Source: Pseudomonas putida
Lineage (GTDB): Bacteria > Pseudomonadota > Gammaproteobacteria > Pseudomonadales > Pseudomonadaceae
Direction: 5' to 3'
Length of the DNA: 64,000 nucleotides
Assembly (NCBI RefSeq): GCF_028682635.1
Contig: NZ_JANHLK010000004.1
Location: 248,001 to 312,000, forward strand
The translations under genes and the position numbers were made by a program. The notes below the pieces were generated by a model. It searched no databases, was not told where the DNA came from, and saw nothing but the letters and a program-made list of their open reading frames with translations. Every line of letters starts with the position of its first letter. Position 1 is the first letter of the stretch. Positions 20,990-37,089 of the stretch are shown piece by piece.

Positions 20990-21468
20990 TCAGATGTGAC
21001 GGACTTCGACAATCTCGTACTCGATAACGCCGCTTGGCGTTTTTACTGCAACCACATCACCCTCTTCCTTGCCGATCAAAGCACGGGCCAGGGGTGCGCC
21101 CACCGAAATCTTGCCGAGTTTGAAGTCTGCCTCGTCCTCTCCCACGATGTGGTAGGTGACGCGCTCATCCGTCTCGACGTTGGCGATTTCAACGGTGGTG
21201 CCGAAGATCACTTTGCCGGTGTGAGGAATGGTCGTGACATCGATGATGACCTGATTCTGGATCCGGCCTTCGATGTCACGGATCCGCGCCTCGACCATAC
21301 CCTGCTGCTCGCGAGCAGCGTGGTATTCGGCGTTTTCCTTCAAGTCACCCAACTCACGGGCCGTACCGATGTCCTGGCTGAGCTTCGGACGAACGACCTT
21401 GGTCAGGTGAGTGTGTTCTTCTTCCAGGGCGCGAGCGCCCTGAACGGTCATCGGGTACTTGGTTATGC

Positions 21469-21472
<4 letters not shown>
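20990..21472 (-). CDS. greA: Transcription elongation factor GreA
   Basis: Binds the secondary channel of RNA polymerase and stimulates cleavage of backtracked transcripts. The 160-residue protein has an N-terminal coiled coil with the acidic tip ([22 protein letters not shown] and E residues conserved) and a C-terminal FKBP-like domain. Its ATG overlaps the carB TGA by 4 bases (ATGA), so it is translationally coupled to carB. Confidence 0.97.
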
Positions 21473-24690
<3,218 letters not shown>

Positions 24691-24808
24691 GGGTTTGTCA
24701 CTCAAATCCGCAGGTCAGTCGGCAAGCCGTCTTGTTCAATCTGTGAAGACCCGAGGGGGCCACCGGTGTCGGGGCCGCCCTCAGGCTTTGCAACATCAGG
24801 GCGAGCGA

Positions 24809-25945
24809 TCAGCGTCGCTTGGCCATCTCGTTGATGAAGCGATCGAACAGGGGTGCTACGTCGTTCGGGCCAGGGCTGGCTTCCGGGTGACCCTGGAAGC
24901 TGAAGGCGCTCTTGTCGGTACGCTCGATCCCTTGCAGGGTGCCGTCGAACAGCGATTTGTGGATCGCACGAACGTTGGCCGGCAGGGTCGCTTCGTCTAC
25001 CGCGAAACCGTGGTTCTGGCTGGTGATCATCACAACACCCGTGTCCAGGTCCTGGACCGGGTGGTTGGCACCGTGGTGGCCGTGGCCCATTTTCAGGGTC
25101 TTGGCGCCGGAGGCCAGGGCCAGCAGCTGGTGACCGAGGCAGATGCCGAATACCGGGATCTCGGTTTCCAGCACGTCCTTGATCGCCTGGATCGCGTAGT
25201 CGCAAGGCTCCGGATCACCAGGGCCGTTGGACAGGAACACGCCGTCCGGCTTCAGGGCCAGTACATCGGCGGCAGGCGTCTGGGCAGGCACCACGGTCAC
25301 ACGGCAGCCGCGCTCGACCAGCATGCGCAGGATGTTCACCTTGACGCCGTAGTCGTAGGCCACCACGTGGTACGGCAGCTCGGAGGCTTCGATGGTCGCG
25401 TGGCTGTCGGTTTTCAGATCCCAGACAGTCGAGCGCCACTCGTACTTCTCGGTGGTGCTGACGACCTTTGCCAGGTCCATGCCCTTGAGGCCAGGGAAAC
25501 CCTGGGCAGCGGCGATGGCGGCTTCTTCGGAAATGTTGTCACCGGCCATGATGCAGCCGTTCTGCGCGCCTTTTTCACGCAGGATGCGCGTCAGGCGGCG
25601 GGTGTCGATACCGGCGATGGCCACAACGTTGTTGGCCTTCAGGTAGTCGGACAGGGACATGGTGTTACGCCAGTTGCTCGCCACCAGTGGCAGGTCACGG
25701 ATGACCAGGCCAGCCGACCAGACGCGGTTGGACTCGGCGTCTTCCGGCGTGGTGCCGGTGTTGCCGATGTGCGGGTAAGTCAGGGTAACGATTTGTTGGG
25801 CGTAGGAAGGATCGGTAAGGATTTCCTGATAGCCGGTCATTGCGGTGTTGAACACCACCTCACCAACGGTTTGACCGTCGGCTCCAATGGCTTCGCCGCG
25901 AAAAATGCTGCCATCAGCAAGGGCGAGTATGGCTGGCTTAGTCAA
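24809..25945 (-). CDS. carA: Carbamoyl-phosphate synthase small subunit (glutaminase)
   Basis: Class I glutamine amidotransferase subunit that hydrolyses glutamine and passes ammonia to CarB. The 378-residue protein shows the N-terminal CPSase domain and the triad elements GICLGHQ (Cys nucleophile) and the C-terminal HPEASPGP (His, Glu). Translation appears to start at TTG ([15 protein letters not shown]), with a strong GGGAGG ribosome site 8 bases upstream; there is no better start in frame. A hairpin with a T-run precedes the gene. Confidence 0.97.
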   Translation of the reverse strand: MTKPAILALADGSIFRGEAIGADGQTVGEVVFNTAMTGYQEILTDPSYAQQIVTLTYPHIGNTGTTPEDAESNRVWSAGLVIRDLPLVASNWRNTMSLSDYLKANNVVAIAGIDTRRLTRILREKGAQNGCIMAGDNISEEAAIAAAQGFPGLKGMDLAKVVSTTEKYEWRSTVWDLKTDSHATIEASELPYHVVAYDYGVKVNILRMLVERGCRVTVVPAQTPAADVLALKPDGVFLSNGPGDPEPCDYAIQAIKDVLETEIPVFGICLGHQLLALASGAKTLKMGHGHHGANHPVQDLDTGVVMITSQNHGFAVDEATLPANVRAIHKSLFDGTLQGIERTDKSAFSFQGHPEASPGPNDVAPLFDRFINEMAKRR

Positions 25946-25988
25946 GAAGACCTCCCGTAAATAAAGCCTGAAAGGGCGATCGCAGGTT

Positions 25989-26030
25989 GTAAAAAAGCGG
26001 AGTGACGTATGGACACGTCACCCCGCTTCT
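25989..26030 (-). terminator. Terminator or attenuator in the carA leader
   Basis: A 14-bp near-perfect stem (AAGCGGGGTGACGT/ACGTCACTCCGCTT) with a 6-base loop, followed on the minus strand by six T residues, ending 45 bases before the carA start. Since dapB already has its own terminator upstream, this one most likely acts inside the carA leader, as an attenuator. Confidence 0.7.
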
Positions 26031-26157
26031 TCACTGAATTATTCTGCGCGCTTTTAGTGGACACACTAAAGCTGTAGCTTACAGAAAAAGGCCTTTTTGG
26101 TCTACCGCCAATGAGCCTTAAAGGCTGGAGAATGCGACAGGACGTCGCTTGGCGGGA

Positions 26158-26193
26158 TAAAACCGGGCTCGAACGCTGTGCGCGAGCCCGATT
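26158..26193 (-). terminator. Intrinsic terminator after dapB
   Basis: Stem CGGGCTCG/CGAGCCCG with an 11-base loop, followed by GTTTTA on the minus strand, about 15 bases beyond the dapB stop codon. Confidence 0.7.
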
Positions 26194-26204
26194 TCGGGTG
26201 CATC

Positions 26205-28143
<1,939 letters not shown>

Positions 28144-28364
28144 AAGTCTCTGCACTCTTGAGGACGTTCGACAAAACCCTCCTGAGTCTGCCGAACTCAT
28201 TGAGCCCCAATACAGGCCCGGACCCAACTCACGTCAATTCAACGATCCTGGTCTTTGATTCTTGCGGTACTTGCGGCGCGAAAAGCAGGAGCATTTCCGG
28301 CCATACCACCAACATCCGAACGTTGTCGCATGCTGTAAAAATTCACGTATTCCAGATACGCCAA

Positions 28365-28384
28365 CGCGGGAGCAAGCTCCCGCG
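28365..28384. repeat. REP-type palindrome in the dnaK-dnaJ spacer
   Basis: Perfect 9-bp arms CGCGGGAGC-AA-GCTCCCGCG. This GCGGGAGCAAGCTCCCGC core is a frequent intergenic element in the P. fluorescens group. No clear promoter was found elsewhere in the 295-base spacer. Confidence 0.7.
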
Positions 28385-28438
28385 CGGCGACATCCTACCA
28401 GTCACCGCCGCAAGGCAGTCAACCGGCCGACCAACAAC

Positions 28439-30355
<1,917 letters not shown>

Positions 30356-30457
30356 GTTCACTCTCCCGAAACTTTGGATTTGGTTGCCGCAGCAGTGGTG
30401 GCTAACTGCGGTAGCACTTAAACGCTTGACTTCTAAATGGGGGCCTTGCGGCTAATT

Positions 30458-31024
30458 TCAAGCCTGCTCGTCAATCGAAGGCGAAACTGGCGCAGGGGCC
30501 TTGCTGACCACGACCATGGCCGGGCGCAGCAGGCGTCCATTGAGCTGATAACCCTTCTGGAACACCTTCAGAACACTGTTCGGCTCGAGGTCGGCGCTTT
30601 CCTGCATGGCCATTGCCTGATGCAGAACGGCGTTGAACGGTTCGCCGTGCGGATCGATCGCTTCCAGCTGATAACGTTTCAGGGTGTCCTGGAACATTTT
30701 CAGGGTCAGCTCGATCCCTTCGCGCATCGGACGGATGCTTTCGTCATCCGGGCTGGACAACTCCAGGCCGCGCTCCAGGCTGTCGATGATCGGCAGCAGG
30801 TCGCTGGCGAATTTTTCCAGCGCGAATTTGTGAGCCTTTTCCACATCCTGCTCGGCGCGACGGCGGACGTTCTGCAGATCGGCGGCTACACGCAAAGCCT
30901 GATCCTGCGCAGCTGCCAGTTGCTCTTCGAGCACTTGTACACGAGCCGCCAGGTCATCACCCGAAGCCTGGGAAGCCTGGTCGGCGTCTAGATTTTGCGT
31001 ATCCACTGTCTGTTCGTCAGCCAT
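30458..31024 (-). CDS. grpE: Nucleotide exchange factor GrpE
   Basis: Releases ADP from DnaK. The 188-residue protein has an acidic/Gln-rich N-terminus, a long central coiled coil ([20 protein letters not shown]...) and the conserved C-terminal beta domain ([32 protein letters not shown]). First gene of the grpE-dnaK-dnaJ cluster, with a sigma-32 type promoter about 45-85 bases upstream. Confidence 0.97.
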   Translation of the reverse strand: MADEQTVDTQNLDADQASQASGDDLAARVQVLEEQLAAAQDQALRVAADLQNVRRRAEQDVEKAHKFALEKFASDLLPIIDSLERGLELSSPDDESIRPMREGIELTLKMFQDTLKRYQLEAIDPHGEPFNAVLHQAMAMQESADLEPNSVLKVFQKGYQLNGRLLRPAMVVVSKAPAPVSPSIDEQA

Positions 31025-31076
31025 AGAATTCTCCTTTCAATATCGTCCGCGAGCTCGACTCGCGCTTCTGTCCAGC

Positions 31077-31108
31077 TATATGGGGCCGCAAAATCCGGCT
31101 TCAAGGGG
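31077..31108 (-). promoter_or_regulatory. Heat-shock (sigma-32 type) promoter of grpE
   Basis: On the minus strand CCCCTTGAA is followed after a 14-base spacer by CCCCATATA, close to the sigma-32 consensus (CTTGAA, 13-15 bases, CCCCATNT). The -10 element ends about 52 bases before the grpE ATG. Seen directly in the sequence; the sigma factor assignment rests on the consensus. Confidence 0.88.
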
Positions 31109-31224
31109 CTGGATGCGATTAACCCTACAAAAAGCTCTGCATTGTCATTCCCCGGCGCGCTAAGGATTTCGTCGGCTCAAGCGAAACGAGCTAACGAGGG
31201 GCATTGTCAGCCAGAAACAAAACA

Positions 31225-31240
31225 CTGTATAAATAACCAG
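31225..31240 (+). promoter_or_regulatory. LexA (SOS) box of recN
   Basis: CTGTATAAATAACCAG matches the CTGT-N8-ACAG consensus with one mismatch in the right half-site. It lies 25 bases before the recN ATG, the position expected for SOS control of recN. Confidence 0.8.
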
Positions 31241-31264
31241 ACCTAAAGCCTGGGAGCGGCCTTC

Positions 31265-32938
31265 ATGCTGGTGCACCTGTCCGTACATAACTACGCCATC
31301 GTTGAACATCTCGATCTTGAACTGGATCGAGGAATGAGCGTGATCACAGGGGAAACCGGCGCCGGCAAGTCGATCATGCTCGACGCCCTGGGCCTGACCC
31401 TCGGCGATCGCGCCGACAGCGGCGTGGTCCGCCCCGGCGCAGACAAGGCCGACATCCTGGCCACCTTCGACCTGGTCGACATCCCGGAAGCCAGCGCCTG
31501 GCTCGCCGAGCGCGACCTCGAGAACGATGGCCCGTGCATCTTGCGCCGGGTCATCACCGCCGAAGGGCGTTCGCGTGGCTACATCAACGGCACGCCCTGC
31601 CCGCTGGGCGATCTCAAGGCCCTGGGTGAGCTGCTGATCGATATCCACAGCCAGCACGAACACCAGTCGCTGCTCAAGACCGACACCCATCGGCGCCTGC
31701 TCGACGAGTACGCCGGTGCCACGGACCTCGCCCGCCAGGTGCATCTGGCGGCCCAGCGCTGGCGCCAGACTCACCAGGAGCTTGAGCGACTGTCCAACTC
31801 CGGCGATGAGCAACGCGCCCGCCATCAGTTGCTCAGCTACCAGCTTGAAGAACTGGAAAACCTTGGCCTGGGCGACAACGAACTGGAAGAACTGGAACAG
31901 GAACACAAGAACCTGACAAACGCGGAAACCTTGCTGGGTATCTGCCGGCAAGTGGTCGAACAATGCAGCGAGAGTGATTCCGGCAATGTCCTCAACGCCC
32001 TGACGGCAAGCCTGAACCGCCTGTCGAGCGTGAACAGCTCGATTGGCGCGCTGGGCGAAGCCAGCAGCCTGCTGACCAGTGCGCAGATCCAGGTTGAAGA
32101 GGCCGTGGGTGAGCTGAACCGCTTCCTGGATAACTTCGACGCTGACCCGGCGCGCCTTCAATACCTGGAAGAACGCCTCGATGCGATCTACACCATGGCG
32201 CGCAAACACCGCATCCAGCCGACCGAAGTCGCCGAGATGCAGCAGCGCTTGCTGGATGAAATCGAAACCCTGAACGCCAACGATGAGTCCATCGAGCGAC
32301 TGAGCGATGAGCTGGCGTCCTATGCCCGTCATTATCAGGAGAAGGCTCGGGAGTTAAGCGACCTGCGCCACCAAGCCTCCAGCAGCCTGGCCAGCGCGGT
32401 GGAACAGGAGATTCAGCGCCTGGGCATGCCCGGCGGGCGGTTTGCCATCGAGCTGCGACCGAACAACAGCAATGAATTGCTCCCGAACGGACTCGAGCAG
32501 GTAGAACTGTTGGTCAGCGCGAACCCCGGGCAGCCTTTGAAAGCGCTGGCGAAGGTGGCATCGGGCGGCGAACTGTCGCGAATCAGCCTGGCCATCCAGG
32601 TCATCACCGCGCAAACCTCCCGCGTTCCGACCCTGGTGTTCGACGAAGTGGACGTGGGCATCGGTGGCCCCACCGCGGAAATCGTCGGCCAGTTGCTGCG
32701 TCGTCTCGGCGAGCGCGGCCAAGTCCTGACCGTCACGCACTTGCCCCAGGTAGCGGCGCAGGGCCATCAGCATTTATTTGTGCACAAAGTTCGCGGCGCG
32801 GATGCCACTCGCACGGCCGTCTCCAAACTGAGCAAGAACGATCGCGTCGAAGAAGTGGCCCGGATGCTGGGCGGCATCGACCTGACCAAGGAATCCCTGG
32901 CTCACGCCAAGAAGATGGTCGTCACTGCAAAAATCTAA
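31265..32938 (+). CDS. recN: DNA repair protein RecN
   Basis: SMC-like ATPase that holds broken chromosome ends together during recombinational repair. The 557-residue protein has Walker A GETGAGKS at residues 29-36, a long central coiled-coil region (about 150-370), the ABC signature-like VASGGELSRISLA and Walker B VFDEVDVGIGG. Divergent from grpE; SOS box immediately upstream. Confidence 0.97.
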   Translation: MLVHLSVHNYAIVEHLDLELDRGMSVITGETGAGKSIMLDALGLTLGDRADSGVVRPGADKADILATFDLVDIPEASAWLAERDLENDGPCILRRVITAEGRSRGYINGTPCPLGDLKALGELLIDIHSQHEHQSLLKTDTHRRLLDEYAGATDLARQVHLAAQRWRQTHQELERLSNSGDEQRARHQLLSYQLEELENLGLGDNELEELEQEHKNLTNAETLLGICRQVVEQCSESDSGNVLNALTASLNRLSSVNSSIGALGEASSLLTSAQIQVEEAVGELNRFLDNFDADPARLQYLEERLDAIYTMARKHRIQPTEVAEMQQRLLDEIETLNANDESIERLSDELASYARHYQEKARELSDLRHQASSSLASAVEQEIQRLGMPGGRFAIELRPNNSNELLPNGLEQVELLVSANPGQPLKALAKVASGGELSRISLAIQVITAQTSRVPTLVFDEVDVGIGGPTAEIVGQLLRRLGERGQVLTVTHLPQVAAQGHQHLFVHKVRGADATRTAVSKLSKNDRVEEVARMLGGIDLTKESLAHAKKMVVTAKI

Positions 32939-32945
32939 AGCGAAC

Positions 32946-33025
32946 TGTAGGAGCTGCCGCAGGCTGCGATCTTTTGATCTTGCTTTTATAAGGTCAAAAG
33001 ATCGCAGCCTGCGGCAGCTCCTACA
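32946..33025. repeat. REPIN: perfect 32-bp inverted repeat
   Basis: Two REP units of the TGTAGGAGCTGCCGCAGGCT class face each other with perfectly complementary 32-base arms (32946-32977 and 32994-33025) around a 16-base centre. Located between the recN stop and the fur terminator. Such paired elements are moved by RAYT transposases in Pseudomonas. Confidence 0.92.
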
Positions 33026-33059
33026 GGCCTATCCAAACCTGCACAAGCAGCAGAAAGCA

Positions 33060-33085
33060 CGAAGGCGACCCTGGGGTCGCCTTCG
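33060..33085. terminator. Bidirectional terminator between recN and fur
   Basis: An 11-bp stem CGAAGGCGACC/GGTCGCCTTCG with a 4-base loop in the convergent recN-fur interval. T-rich sequence follows only weakly (TTCGTTTCG). Confidence 0.7.
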
Positions 33086-33119
33086 TTCGTTTCGCGAACC
33101 GTGGGTTCGCGCGACATGC

Positions 33120-33524
33120 TTACTTTTTCTTGCGCACGTACAACACAAGATTGTGATCAACCATCTCGAAGCCATACTTGTCGACGATGGCTTTCTGCAG
33201 GCGCTCGATTTCTTCGTCGAAGAATTCGATCACTTCGCTGGTTTCGACGTTGACCATATGGTCGTGATGCTTGCCGTCGTCCAGTTCGAAGACCGCGTGG
33301 CCTCCGTCGAAATTATGCCGCACCACAAGTCCAGCTGCCTCGAACTGGGTCAGTACACGGTAAACCGTGGCCAGACCGACGTCCTCGCCAGCCTCCATCA
33401 ATGCCTTGTAGACATCCTCGGCACTCATGTGGCGCTGCTCGGCAGAGTCGAGCATTTGCAGAATCTTGACCCGTGGCAGGGTCACTTTGAGGCCGGCTTT
33501 GCGTAGTTCGCTATTTTCAACCAT
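33120..33524 (-). CDS. fur: Ferric uptake regulator Fur
   Basis: Iron-responsive repressor of siderophore and iron-uptake genes. The 134-residue protein has the winged helix (ELRKAGLKVTLPRVKIL... ATVYRVLTQFEAAGLV) and the metal-binding H-rich segment GKHHDHMVNVET. It ends in a basic YVRKKK tail and lacks the C-terminal CxxC pairs found in E. coli Fur, as usual for Pseudomonas. Divergent from bamE (omlA), a conserved arrangement in the genus. Confidence 0.98.
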   Translation of the reverse strand: MVENSELRKAGLKVTLPRVKILQMLDSAEQRHMSAEDVYKALMEAGEDVGLATVYRVLTQFEAAGLVVRHNFDGGHAVFELDDGKHHDHMVNVETSEVIEFFDEEIERLQKAIVDKYGFEMVDHNLVLYVRKKK

Positions 33525-33621
33525 GGTCAGCTTTCTCGCGATGCTGCTTCGCAGCTTCTCTTAATGCGGGTATGATCGGCGTTTACGTTGTCCCAGCCAA
33601 GATAGTGGAAGTCGCCCACCG

Positions 33622-34149
33622 ATGCAAAACACCAAGCTCTTGCTAACCAGTTTCACCTTTGTGGGACTGCTCGCACTCGCCGGTTGTTCATTCCCCGGGG
33701 TTTACAAAATCGACATCCAGCAGGGCAATGTCGTCACGCAGGACATGATAGACCAGTTACGCCCGGGAATGACCCGAAAGCAAGTACGGTTTATCATGGG
33801 CAACCCTCTGCTGACTGATACGTTCCATGCCGATCGCTGGGATTACTTGTATAGCCTGCAACCGGGTGGCGGTGAACGCCAACAGGAACGCATTAGCGTT
33901 ATCTTCAACCCAAATGACCAGCTTGTCAGCCTTTCTGGCGACTTCATGCCCGGCATGAGCCGCGACGAAGCCATTCTGGGCAAGGACAGCGCCCCTGCCG
34001 TCACTGCGCCGGCAGAGAACGTCGAACAGCCGAAACCGGAAAAACCGGTCAAGCCAGGTTCGTTGCTTGATCAGATCCAGAAGGAAGTGGACGGTGTCGA
34101 AACCGTACCCGTTCCGACTCCAGAACCTCTGGAAACCTCGCCGCAATAA
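33622..34149 (+). CDS. bamE: Outer-membrane assembly lipoprotein BamE (OmlA/SmpA)
   Basis: Lipoprotein subunit of the Bam complex that inserts beta-barrel proteins. The 175-residue precursor has a lipobox LALAGC with the lipidated Cys at residue 22, the conserved [29 protein letters not shown]-type BamE domain (about residues 38-115) and a Pro/Glu/Val-rich tail. Divergent from fur and followed by a strong terminator. Confidence 0.96.
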   Translation: MQNTKLLLTSFTFVGLLALAGCSFPGVYKIDIQQGNVVTQDMIDQLRPGMTRKQVRFIMGNPLLTDTFHADRWDYLYSLQPGGGERQQERISVIFNPNDQLVSLSGDFMPGMSRDEAILGKDSAPAVTAPAENVEQPKPEKPVKPGSLLDQIQKEVDGVETVPVPTPEPLETSPQ

Positions 34150-34160
34150 TTTGCGACGTA

Positions 34161-34188
34161 AAAAAAACCCGGCATGTCCGGGTTTTTT
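34161..34188. terminator. Bidirectional terminator between bamE and rnfH
   Basis: An 11-bp stem AAAAAACCCGG/CCGGGTTTTTT with a 5-base loop and A/T-runs on both sides, suitable for the convergent bamE and rnfH genes. Confidence 0.9.
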
Positions 34189-34209
34189 AATGCCTGGCAT
34201 TTACCCGGC

Positions 34210-34524
34210 TCACTGATTTCGCGCTTTAGCCTCGGCAGCCTTGGCCGCACGTAGTCGACGCACCTCCTTCGGATCCGCCAGCAATGGCCGGTAAATCTCG
34301 ATGCGATCCCCCGGTTGCACCGGGCGACTGTCGGGATGGACGACCACCTTGCCGAAAATCCCCACCGGGCACTGCGACAGTTCCAGCTCCGGAAAAGCTT
34401 GAGCAATACCGGACTTCAGCAAGGCGGCGCGAACGGACGTGCCTGCCGGCACCTTCACCGGCAAGAGCACTTGGCGATCAACGGCGGCATAGACCACCTC
34501 GACCTCTATCATCGCCTCAACCAT
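34210..34524 (-). CDS. rnfH: RnfH family ubiquitin-like protein
   Basis: Small beta-grasp protein of the RnfH family, paired with RatA in a conserved bacterial cassette; biochemical role unknown. 104 residues from MVEAMIEVEVVYAAVDRQ, with the family signature SQCPVGIFGKVV and GDRIEIYRPLLADPKEVRR. The start overlaps the ratA stop by 8 bases; a second ATG 4 codons later is also possible. Confidence 0.92.
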   Translation of the reverse strand: MVEAMIEVEVVYAAVDRQVLLPVKVPAGTSVRAALLKSGIAQAFPELELSQCPVGIFGKVVVHPDSRPVQPGDRIEIYRPLLADPKEVRRLRAAKAAEAKARNQ

Positions 34525-34951
34525 GCATTTGCTTGGCGCGCTGGCAGAACGCGTCCACCAGCGTATTGGCCGCCTGATTGAACAACGGCCCCAGGGTCGC
34601 GCGAATGATCGGGCCTGCGTAATCGAACGACAGGTCCAGGCTGATCTTGCAGGCTTTCTCGCCCAACGGCTTGAACACCCACACACCATGCAACTGAGTG
34701 AACGGCCCCTCTTCGAGATTCATCTCGATCGATTGGCCGGGCACCAGGGTGTTGCGCGTCACGAAATGCTGGCTGAGCCCGCCCTTGGCCACGCCAACGC
34801 TGGCTCGCATATGCTCGGCGGAGCTTTCCAGGACTTCGGCCGTTGAACACCAGGGCAGGAATTCCGGATACCGCGCCACGTCGTTGACCAGGTCATACAG
34901 CGCTTGCGCGGGGTACGGCAGCAAGGCCGAACGTGAAATGTGTGTCGTCAT
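34517..34951 (-). CDS. ratA: RatA-type ribosome association/toxin-like protein (START fold)
   Basis: Polyketide-cyclase/START-fold protein; in E. coli RatA blocks 70S association, and the orthologue family is also linked to coenzyme Q binding (Coq10). The 144-residue sequence has YPAQALYDLVNDVARYPEFLPWCS and the C-terminal LGPLFNQAANTLVDAFCQRA helix. The chosen ATG gives MTTHISRSALLPY. Overlaps rnfH; back-to-back with smpB across the symporter gene, as in P. aeruginosa. Confidence 0.93.
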   Translation of the reverse strand: MTTHISRSALLPYPAQALYDLVNDVARYPEFLPWCSTAEVLESSAEHMRASVGVAKGGLSQHFVTRNTLVPGQSIEMNLEEGPFTQLHGVWVFKPLGEKACKISLDLSFDYAGPIIRATLGPLFNQAANTLVDAFCQRAKQMHG

Positions 34952-34958
34952 GTCAGCG

Positions 34959-36362
34959 TCACTTCCAGAGCTGGGCGGCAAACACTACGAGAATGCCGAT
35001 GGGCGCCACATAGCGCATCAAGAACAAGGACAGGGCAAACAACATCGGGTTACGCATCGACAGTTCATCACGCACTGCGTCACGCCCCATTACCCAGCCT
35101 GCAAATACCACGAAACACAATCCACCCAGCGGCAGCATGATTCGCGAGGTGAAGAAATCGATCACGCCGAAGAAATCCAGGCCGCCCGCCGCACCCCATT
35201 GATAGAGGTGAAACAGCCCGCCTTCGTTCACGAAAAACTTGGCCTCCTTCCAGATATTGAAGGAAAACACGGTGCCCAGACCGACAAACCAGCAGGTAAA
35301 CGCCAGCCAGAAGGTGACCCAGGCGCGACTGATCTTCGAGCGCTCGACCAAATAAGCCACCATGGGCTCGAGCAAGGATATGGCCGAACTCCAGGCTGCA
35401 ATCGCGACCAGCACGAAGAACACTACGCCCATCAACTGGCCAAACGCTACGTTACCAAAGGCAAATGGCAGGCTGACAAACATCAGGCCAGGGCCTTCGC
35501 TCGGGTTCAGGCCGCCGGCAAACACAATCGGAAACAATGCCAGGCCGGCCACCAGGGACACGAAGGTATCCAGCAGCGCCACACCGACGACGGTCCCGGA
35601 AATCGACGAATGCTTGGGCATGTAGGCGCCGTAGATCATGATCGAACCGACCCCGACACTCAGGGAAAAGAACGCGTGCCCCATGGCCGGCAGCAAGCCG
35701 TCGAGGACTTTTTCCGGGTGGAAGTCGAACATGAAATGTACGCCCTCCATGAAATGCCCGGTGGTCATGCTGTAGCCCAGCAACACGAGGATCATCACGA
35801 ACAGCAGCGGCATCATGATCCGCAGGCTGCGCTCAAGCCCCGCCACCACGCCCTTGGCGATGACTATCGCCGATAGCAGCATGAAAATCGTGTGCCAAAG
35901 TGTCAGGCGCCATGGATCGGCGATCACGTTGCCAAAGTACGCCCCCACCTGATCGGCCGTCGCGCCCTGGAAGTCGCCACGCCCCATGTCGATGATGTAG
36001 TCCAGCGACCAGCCGCCGACCACACTATAGAAAGACAGGATCAGCAACGCCGTGATCATTCCGGCAAACGCGCCCCAGGACCACTTGCCCGAATGCCCCG
36101 CTTCCAGCGCCAGCACCTTCAAGGCGTTGGCCGGGCTCTGCCGGGCGCGCCGGCCGATCAGGGTTTCGGCGAGCATGACCGGCACACCGATCAATGCGAT
36201 ACAGGCCAGGAACATCAGCACGAAGGCCCCGCCGCCATAGACCCCGACCATGTAGGGGAATTTCCAGATACTACCCAGGCCCACGGCCGAACCGGTCGCG
36301 GCGAGTATGAAGACCCAGCGGCTAGCCCAACTGCCGTGGACAGAAACCTTGTCTGTCGACAT
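34959..36362 (-). CDS. Sodium-dependent transporter, neurotransmitter:sodium symporter (SNF) family
   Basis: Inner-membrane LeuT-fold symporter; substrate, probably an amino acid, cannot be told from sequence. 467 residues with about 11-12 membrane helices. Transmembrane 1 carries the family motif [26 protein letters not shown] with the unwound Na+/substrate site ([14 protein letters not shown]). I took the ATG giving [12 protein letters not shown]; the frame opens 17 codons earlier but lacks similarity. It ends 7 bases before the ratA start on the same strand. Confidence 0.9.
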   Translation of the reverse strand: MSTDKVSVHGSWASRWVFILAATGSAVGLGSIWKFPYMVGVYGGGAFVLMFLACIALIGVPVMLAETLIGRRARQSPANALKVLALEAGHSGKWSWGAFAGMITALLILSFYSVVGGWSLDYIIDMGRGDFQGATADQVGAYFGNVIADPWRLTLWHTIFMLLSAIVIAKGVVAGLERSLRIMMPLLFVMILVLLGYSMTTGHFMEGVHFMFDFHPEKVLDGLLPAMGHAFFSLSVGVGSIMIYGAYMPKHSSISGTVVGVALLDTFVSLVAGLALFPIVFAGGLNPSEGPGLMFVSLPFAFGNVAFGQLMGVVFFVLVAIAAWSSAISLLEPMVAYLVERSKISRAWVTFWLAFTCWFVGLGTVFSFNIWKEAKFFVNEGGLFHLYQWGAAGGLDFFGVIDFFTSRIMLPLGGLCFVVFAGWVMGRDAVRDELSMRNPMLFALSLFLMRYVAPIGILVVFAAQLWK

Positions 36363-36480
36363 CGTTATTACGACCAAGCGTTCAAAAAAGAGGCCGCATT
36401 GTCCGGGATTCAATCAACCTGCTCAAGCACGCAGCAATCCCGTAGCCGACTCGCGCGCAACTCCCTATAATGCCGCCCCT

Positions 36481-36963
36481 ATGGCTAAACAGAAGAAACA
36501 CCCAACAGGGACCATCGCGCAAAATAAAAAGGCGCGACACGATTACTTCATCGAACATCGGTTCGAGGCTGGTCTGGTCCTGGCCGGCTGGGAAGTAAAA
36601 AGTCTGCGGGCAAGCAAGTTGCAACTGGTTGACAGTTACGTACTGCTCAAGGATGGCGAAGCCTGGCTGCTCGGCAGCCACATCACGCCCCTGACGACCG
36701 CCAGCACCCACGTCATCGCCGATCCGGTGCGCACGCGAAAATTGCTGCTCAACCGGCGCGAGCTGGAAAAGCTTGCCGCCGCCGTGCAGCAAAAAGGCTA
36801 CGCCTGCGTGTGCCTGTCCTGGTACTGGAGCAAGCACATGGTCAAGTGCGAGATCGCTCTGGGCAAGGGCAAGAAGGAATACGACAAGCGCGATACCGAG
36901 CGCGAACGCGACGCCGGGCGCGAATTGCAGCGTGCGGTGCGCAACAAGGGCAAGGAAGATTAG
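36481..36963 (+). CDS. smpB: SsrA-binding protein SmpB
   Basis: Binds tmRNA and brings it to stalled ribosomes for trans-translation. The 160-residue protein starts at [22 protein letters not shown] and has the conserved [19 protein letters not shown] and [23 protein letters not shown]-type C-terminal tail. Divergent from the symporter gene. Its partner ssrA lies 9.4 kb away in this window rather than adjacent. Confidence 0.97.
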   Translation: MAKQKKHPTGTIAQNKKARHDYFIEHRFEAGLVLAGWEVKSLRASKLQLVDSYVLLKDGEAWLLGSHITPLTTASTHVIADPVRTRKLLLNRRELEKLAAAVQQKGYACVCLSWYWSKHMVKCEIALGKGKKEYDKRDTERERDAGRELQRAVRNKGKED

Positions 36964-36982
36964 TCTTTGCCCTAAGACCGCT

Positions 36983-37057
36983 TTCGCGAGCAAGCCCGCT
37001 CCCACAATGGATTTGTGAACGACACAAAACAAATGTGGGAGCGGGCTTGCTCGCGAA
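36983..37057. repeat. REPIN: perfect 24-bp inverted repeat
   Basis: Arms 36983-37006 and 37034-37057 (TTCGCGAGCAAGCCCGCTCC class) are exactly complementary, with a 27-base centre. It lies in the convergent smpB-lldR interval and is the second REPIN class in the window. Confidence 0.92.
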
Positions 37058-37089
37058 TGCAATCGCAAAAACGACACAAAACCGTCTGA

